Shown here piece after piece: positions 6,232 through 9,044 of a DNA stretch of 9,044 bases (the first letter of the stretch is position 1; the number at the start of each line of letters is the position of its first letter). The notes below the pieces were generated by a model. That model was not told the DNA's origin, made no database searches, and was given only the letters and a program-made list of their open reading frames with translations. This stretch comes from Candidatus Scatoplasma merdavium (GTDB lineage: Bacteria > Bacillota_I > Bacilli_A > RFN20 > CAG-288), in assembly GCA_017694135.1 (NCBI GenBank), contig JADING010000113.1, forward strand, positions 1 through 9,044. The letters run 5' to 3'. The translations under genes were made by a program, and so were the position numbers.

Positions 6232-6693
6232 TTAGAAATCAATTTTGATTTTAAAAACAGCCTTTTGAATTTTTTCATCATTAACCTTAATGCAAGGTTT
6301 GTGGAGATCATTAGGATAAACCAACGCGAAGAAATTATCTGAAAGATTGATAATTCCATCAAGTTCACCTTCATAATTAGTTCTATCTTTAACTGCATCG
6401 TAAGGAGTAGCAACTAAGCCGGGTTTTCTTTTATCAACATATCCCATTCCTTCAACCCCTTTTAAAACGAGCTGCAAGTCAAGATATTTATCGTGTCCTT
6501 CAATCTTTGCATCTTCAAACTTCTTTCCGACATATTCTTGACGGTTAACGTAAACTTCATCCCCATCAATAACAGTTTTACCTAAAGGTAAAGAAAGAAG
6601 ATCGTGTTCTTTAATAAAAGCAAAAACTTTGCATAAATTCTTCGAATAAGAGAAATCTCTTTCAGAGAAATCATTGATGTTTCCAATAACCAT
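6232..6693 (-). CDS. YhcH/YjgK/YiaL-family cupin protein
   Basis: A 153-residue single-domain cupin of the YhcH/YjgK/YiaL (DUF386, TabA-like) family. Seen: EGHDKYLDLQLVLKG (65-79), giving metal-ligand candidates E65, H67 and D72, and VYPNDLHKP (125-133) with the conserved H131, which usually completes the metal site. No membrane or signal segment is present. Known: E. coli YhcH acts as an anomerase that supplies open-chain sialic acid to its aldolase; YiaL is encoded beside yiaK; TabA affects biofilm. The sugar handled here is unknown, and no sialic acid gene is in the window. AAAAGGGG ends 6 bases before the ATG. It is probably the first gene of the operon with pfp, mntR and the aldo/keto reductase, because a good promoter lies directly upstream. 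Confidence 0.88.
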   Translation of the reverse strand: MVIGNINDFSERDFSYSKNLCKVFAFIKEHDLLSLPLGKTVIDGDEVYVNRQEYVGKKFEDAKIEGHDKYLDLQLVLKGVEGMGYVDKRKPGLVATPYDAVKDRTNYEGELDGIINLSDNFFALVYPNDLHKPCIKVNDEKIQKAVFKIKIDF

Positions 6694-6718
6694 ACTTAAC
6701 CCCTTTTCTATATTTTCA

Positions 6719-6747
6719 ATTATAAACTTAACTAAAGCTTAAAGCAA
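6719..6747 (-). promoter_or_regulatory. Promoter of the yhcH-pfp-mntR-reductase operon
   Basis: On the minus strand TTGCTT (6747-6742) is followed after exactly 17 bases by TATAAT (6724-6719), a perfect -10. Predicted start near 6712 leaves a leader under 20 bases that holds the RBS. The -35 matches only its TTG core, which suggests moderate strength or an activator. It overlaps the T run of a terminator just upstream. Confidence 0.7.
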
Positions 6748-6772
6748 AATAAGGCCGACAGTTTAGGCCTTA
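6746..6772 (-). terminator. Intrinsic terminator upstream of the yhcH-family gene
   Basis: TAAGGCC (6772-6766 on the minus strand) pairs with GGCCTTA (6756-6750) across a 9-base loop, followed by TTTTGCTTT. It stops minus-strand transcription coming from the ABC permease gene or from an unseen RNA in the gap. The + strand shows no T run. Confidence 0.7.
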
Positions 6773-7136
6773 ATATCCATATGAACTTAAATCTAAAATA
6801 ATCAAAGCTCTTGTATCTTAAATTTCTCAATTAGAAAAGGAAAAATAAATGATAACAACCTGTAAAACACAAATGTATTTCGCACTTATAAACAGTGATA
6901 TATTAACATCTATTTGCCTTTAAACACGCGATTATCACTTATAAATCCACTGCATTTTAAAGAATTAAAATGATTGAATTATTAAACAGCCTCCAATCTC
7001 GTATCTTAACTAAAACAAATAATAAAACTTAAGCTTTTCCAATTCTTAAATTCGGGAGTATTTATTTTTCACATGAAAACCCCAAAAGCAACTATGACCA
7101 TTCCCTTATTTGTATATAGCTCTACTGTTGTTAAGA

Positions 7137-7162
7137 TTGTTAGAATTCAAAGAATTTAACAA
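7137..7162. repeat. AT-rich inverted repeat
   Basis: TTGTTA then AATTC (one G bulge at 7143) pairs with GAATT then TAACAA, giving 11 bp around an AAA loop. No T run on either strand, so it is not a standard terminator. Role unknown. Confidence 0.5.
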
Positions 7163-7173
7163 TAAATTAAGTG

Positions 7174-7189
7174 ACAGCTAAATAGCTGT
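7174..7189. repeat. Perfect palindrome ACAGCTA-AA-TAGCTGT
   Basis: Two 7-base arms separated by AA. The tiny spacer suits a dimeric regulator site on DNA better than an RNA hairpin. No adjacent promoter was recognised, so the role is open. Confidence 0.45.
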
Positions 7190-7340
7190 GCCATATCTGC
7201 AACTTCAATACAATTAACGTATATACCCTCTGTCTCGAAAAGAAAAATCTATTAATTCCGTTTTGTATGCCAAATTTTGAAATCATTTTCAGAACGAAAG
7301 GCGCCATGAGGTAAATGTTTACAGCAAAGGCTCAAATAAT

Positions 7341-9044
7341 CTATTTAGATTTTAATTCCAATGATATATCAACCTTCTTAATTTTAAATATCGGCATTAA
7401 AGAAACTAAGAAAGGAATAAATAGACCAATCAACACTGTCAATACAGCTGATAAAACATCCATTCTTAAAAGCGATATATTGTAAATAGCAGCCACTTCT
7501 ATCTTGCTCATAAGTACAGAATTTGCAATAGCTAAACAGATTGCAACAAGTGCAAAACAAAATACTAAACTGACTAAAGAAACAATTAGATTCTGCCAAA
7601 TAAAAGGTCCGTAAGTATCTTTCTTTTTAATACCAAGAGACTTCATAATAGCAATTTCTTTGACCTTATCATTGACACTGATAGTACAAGTGAAATAAGT
7701 GATAGAGACAAAAAGAATAATGAAAAGAGCACCTAAAGTAGTTATACCTTGCTTAGCAAAAATAATTGTCGGAGAGCTTTCATAGAAAGATAACAGAGAG
7801 CTAAAAGTAGAGTAATTTACGCGCAAACCAAACTCAAGAAGCGAAGAGAAATCTTCGCTAGAAGAAATGACGACATTGATGCCGCTTAAGCAATTAACAC
7901 TCAACGCTAAATATTCATCTATAAATTTATCACTAACATAAATATCGGCCTTATTATCATCGACTATCCCACTAATTTTGTAAGTTTGATACGGCATTTT
8001 ATAAAGAGGAATTAAATCAATATAAGGAGCAGATGATGAATAGTTAGGAAATTCTTCAAAATCTTTAAAATACAAATCATCGACACCTACAAGATTATTT
8101 AAACTTTCTGTAGGAAACAAATAAGAAGCATAATTTTTAGAAATAGCAATCTCATTTTCGCTGCTTGGTTTGCGCCCAAACAGATAGGCTTCGCCTTCGC
8201 TTTTTTTATAAGAAATCTCATAAATAACAGGATTGCTATATTCGTTAGAAGGAGCGTAACCTTTCTGATACACCTCGAATTTTTCAAAGCATTTTAAATA
8301 GGTATCATATGAAATATAAGCCTCTAAATAAGAGCTATTCAGCCTCATAAGATCACTATTTGTCAGATCTAACTTCCCGTCTTTATAATCTGTTAAAAAC
8401 TGCTTAGTGTAACTTACAGGTAAAAAATCAGATTTGACATTGAAATTAAAAACTTCAAATTCATTATCCGAGTTATTGTAAGGCAAATACACGCGTATTT
8501 GATCCATATCACCCAAAAACTCATTCAAGAAAGAAGTTATGTACACCTCATCTTCTCCAGGAGCATCATAAGTTGTTCCATTAAATTCAAAGGTATCAGA
8601 AACAACGATATTGAAATTGATATTTTCTGAATAAAAATCACTTAAATTGGATGAATCAGCGTTTTTACCTATCCTTCCATTAATAAAATTGTAATGAGTT
8701 AAATGCTTACTATCTAAAGCCTCATTCATAGCTTCTCCAGAATAACTAGCTTTAGTTAAATCTGGGAGAAATAAATCTGTTTGAGTTCCTGAAATTGGGA
8801 CTTGGCTTATATTAACATTTTGCATCAAGGTGTAAATTGCAGGAGAAGAATCGAGATTTAATAAGATAAAATCTGCGAAAACCAAAGCTAAACTCACTAA
8901 TAGCAACAAACAAGCTGCCAGATTCCTAATTGGATGCATTTGAATGAGCCTCAACGAGTACGCAAGTTGCTTTTTGAAAGAAAATTTTGGCGGATTTAAA
9001 TAAGTTTCACGAGGCTTTTCTGGCTTTTTTGTTCGCTTATCTAA
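7341..9044 (-). CDS. ABC transporter permease, FtsX/MacB family (5' end cut by window)
   Basis: 567 visible residues of a membrane ABC-transporter subunit. Seen: a cytoplasmic lead-in rich in K and P (about 1-28), a first membrane segment at about 41-64 (LAACLLLLVSLALVF), then a large extracytoplasmic domain of about 365 residues rich in N, S, D and Y. The C-terminal FtsX domain has three membrane segments (about 434-456, 481-508, 528-552) and the typical cytoplasmic EIAIMKSLGIKKKD at 463-476. The frame could start at a TTG (8954), but it has no RBS and the frame stays open through 30 more codons to the window edge, so the true start is outside. Such a lead-in is usual where an ATPase domain is fused in front; that ATPase is not visible. 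Cargo is unknown; peptide, lipoprotein or antimicrobial-peptide export or sensing are family roles. Confidence 0.85.
   Translation of the reverse strand, partial: LDKRTKKPEKPRETYLNPPKFSFKKQLAYSLRLIQMHPIRNLAACLLLLVSLALVFADFILLNLDSSPAIYTLMQNVNISQVPISGTQTDLFLPDLTKASYSGEAMNEALDSKHLTHYNFINGRIGKNADSSNLSDFYSENINFNIVVSDTFEFNGTTYDAPGEDEVYITSFLNEFLGDMDQIRVYLPYNNSDNEFEVFNFNVKSDFLPVSYTKQFLTDYKDGKLDLTNSDLMRLNSSYLEAYISYDTYLKCFEKFEVYQKGYAPSNEYSNPVIYEISYKKSEGEAYLFGRKPSSENEIAISKNYASYLFPTESLNNLVGVDDLYFKDFEEFPNYSSSAPYIDLIPLYKMPYQTYKISGIVDDNKADIYVSDKFIDEYLALSVNCLSGINVVISSSEDFSSLLEFGLRVNYSTFSSLLSFYESSPTIIFAKQGITTLGALFIILFVSITYFTCTISVNDKVKEIAIMKSLGIKKKDTYGPFIWQNLIVSLVSLVFCFALVAICLAIANSVLMSKIEVAAIYNISLLRMDVLSAVLTVLIGLFIPFLVSLMPIFKIKKVDISLELKSK

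Larger units (their letters stand above)
6773..7340. other. Long intergenic region without a convincing gene
   Basis: 568 AT-rich bases with stops in all frames. I see no tRNA, rRNA, CRISPR or insertion-sequence end. It contains a bulged inverted repeat (7137-7162), a perfect palindrome (7174-7189) and ACTTATAAA twice (6884-6892 and 6936-6944). Two short frames are noted as doubtful: 24 codons at 6849-6923 on + and 46 codons at 7167-7307 on minus. No clear terminator directly follows the ABC permease gene, so its transcript may run through this region to the terminator at 6746-6772. A long 3' UTR, an uncharacterised small RNA or a decayed gene are all possible. Confidence 0.6.

Noticed and set aside
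6216..6413. 65-codon minus-strand frame overlapping the yhcH-family gene
   Set aside because: Same-strand out-of-frame shadow of a gene with clear cupin motifs.
6849..6923. 24-codon + strand frame with a weak AAAAGG upstream
   Set aside because: Too short, with only a partial RBS, no promoter and no recognisable peptide family; likely chance in AT-rich DNA.
6884..6944. ACTTATAAA repeated twice, considered as an array or att site
   Set aside because: Only two 9-base AT-rich copies with no flanking mobile gene or regular spacing.
7384..7599. 71-codon minus-strand frame inside the ABC permease gene
   Set aside because: Out-of-frame shadow of the FtsX domain; its Cys-rich look comes from the alternative reading of hydrophobic codons.
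8099..8287. 62-codon minus-strand frame inside the ABC permease gene
   Set aside because: Out-of-frame shadow of the extracytoplasmic domain, without an RBS.

Overview
The window looks like the chromosome of an AT-rich, low-GC Gram-positive bacterium in the Bacilli / Erysipelotrichia / Mollicutes-relative range. This rests on base composition, purine-rich GGAG-type ribosome binding sites, intrinsic terminators, and the gene families present (PPi-dependent phosphofructokinase, MntR-type repressor, yybP-ykoY leader on mntP). The genetic code looks standard: tryptophan is TGG at every position checked. No finer taxonomic placement is justified. Both ends of the window cut through genes.

Layout, left to right. 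(1) Positions 1-1763, + strand: the C-terminal part of an AAA/ABC-type ATPase whose Walker A lies outside the window. It overlaps by 17 bases a gene for a RloB/TOPRIM-like protein. This ATPase plus TOPRIM pair is the best candidate for an accessory, probably anti-phage, system. (2) 1895-2890, +: a stand-alone YiaK-type 2,3-diketo-L-gulonate reductase family dehydrogenase with a strong RBS and a strong intrinsic terminator. (3) 2918-3640, -: the manganese exporter gene mntP, convergent with the dehydrogenase. It is preceded by a yybP-ykoY manganese riboswitch, a promoter and a palindrome that could be a metalloregulator site. The coding start is a GTG at 3487; a longer frame opening at a TTG (3535) is really riboswitch RNA. 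(4) 3647-6747, -: a probable four-gene operon in the order yhcH-family gene, PPi-phosphofructokinase, MntR/DtxR-like repressor, aldo/keto reductase. It has a well-formed promoter at its head and an intrinsic terminator at its end. (5) 6748-7340: about 590 bases with no convincing gene, holding a minus-strand terminator and several inverted repeats. (6) 7341-9044, -: an FtsX/MacB-type ABC transporter permease whose frame stays open to the window edge, probably the C-terminal part of an ATPase-permease fusion.

How the parts may fit together. The repressor, the riboswitch and the exporter form a manganese-homeostasis group, with the repressor made from the neighbouring sugar-metabolism operon. 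YiaK-type and YhcH/YjgK/YiaL-type proteins, which sit side by side in the E. coli yia cluster, are both present here but on opposite strands and not in one operon. With the phosphofructokinase and aldo/keto reductase, they give the middle of the window a carbohydrate-metabolism flavour.
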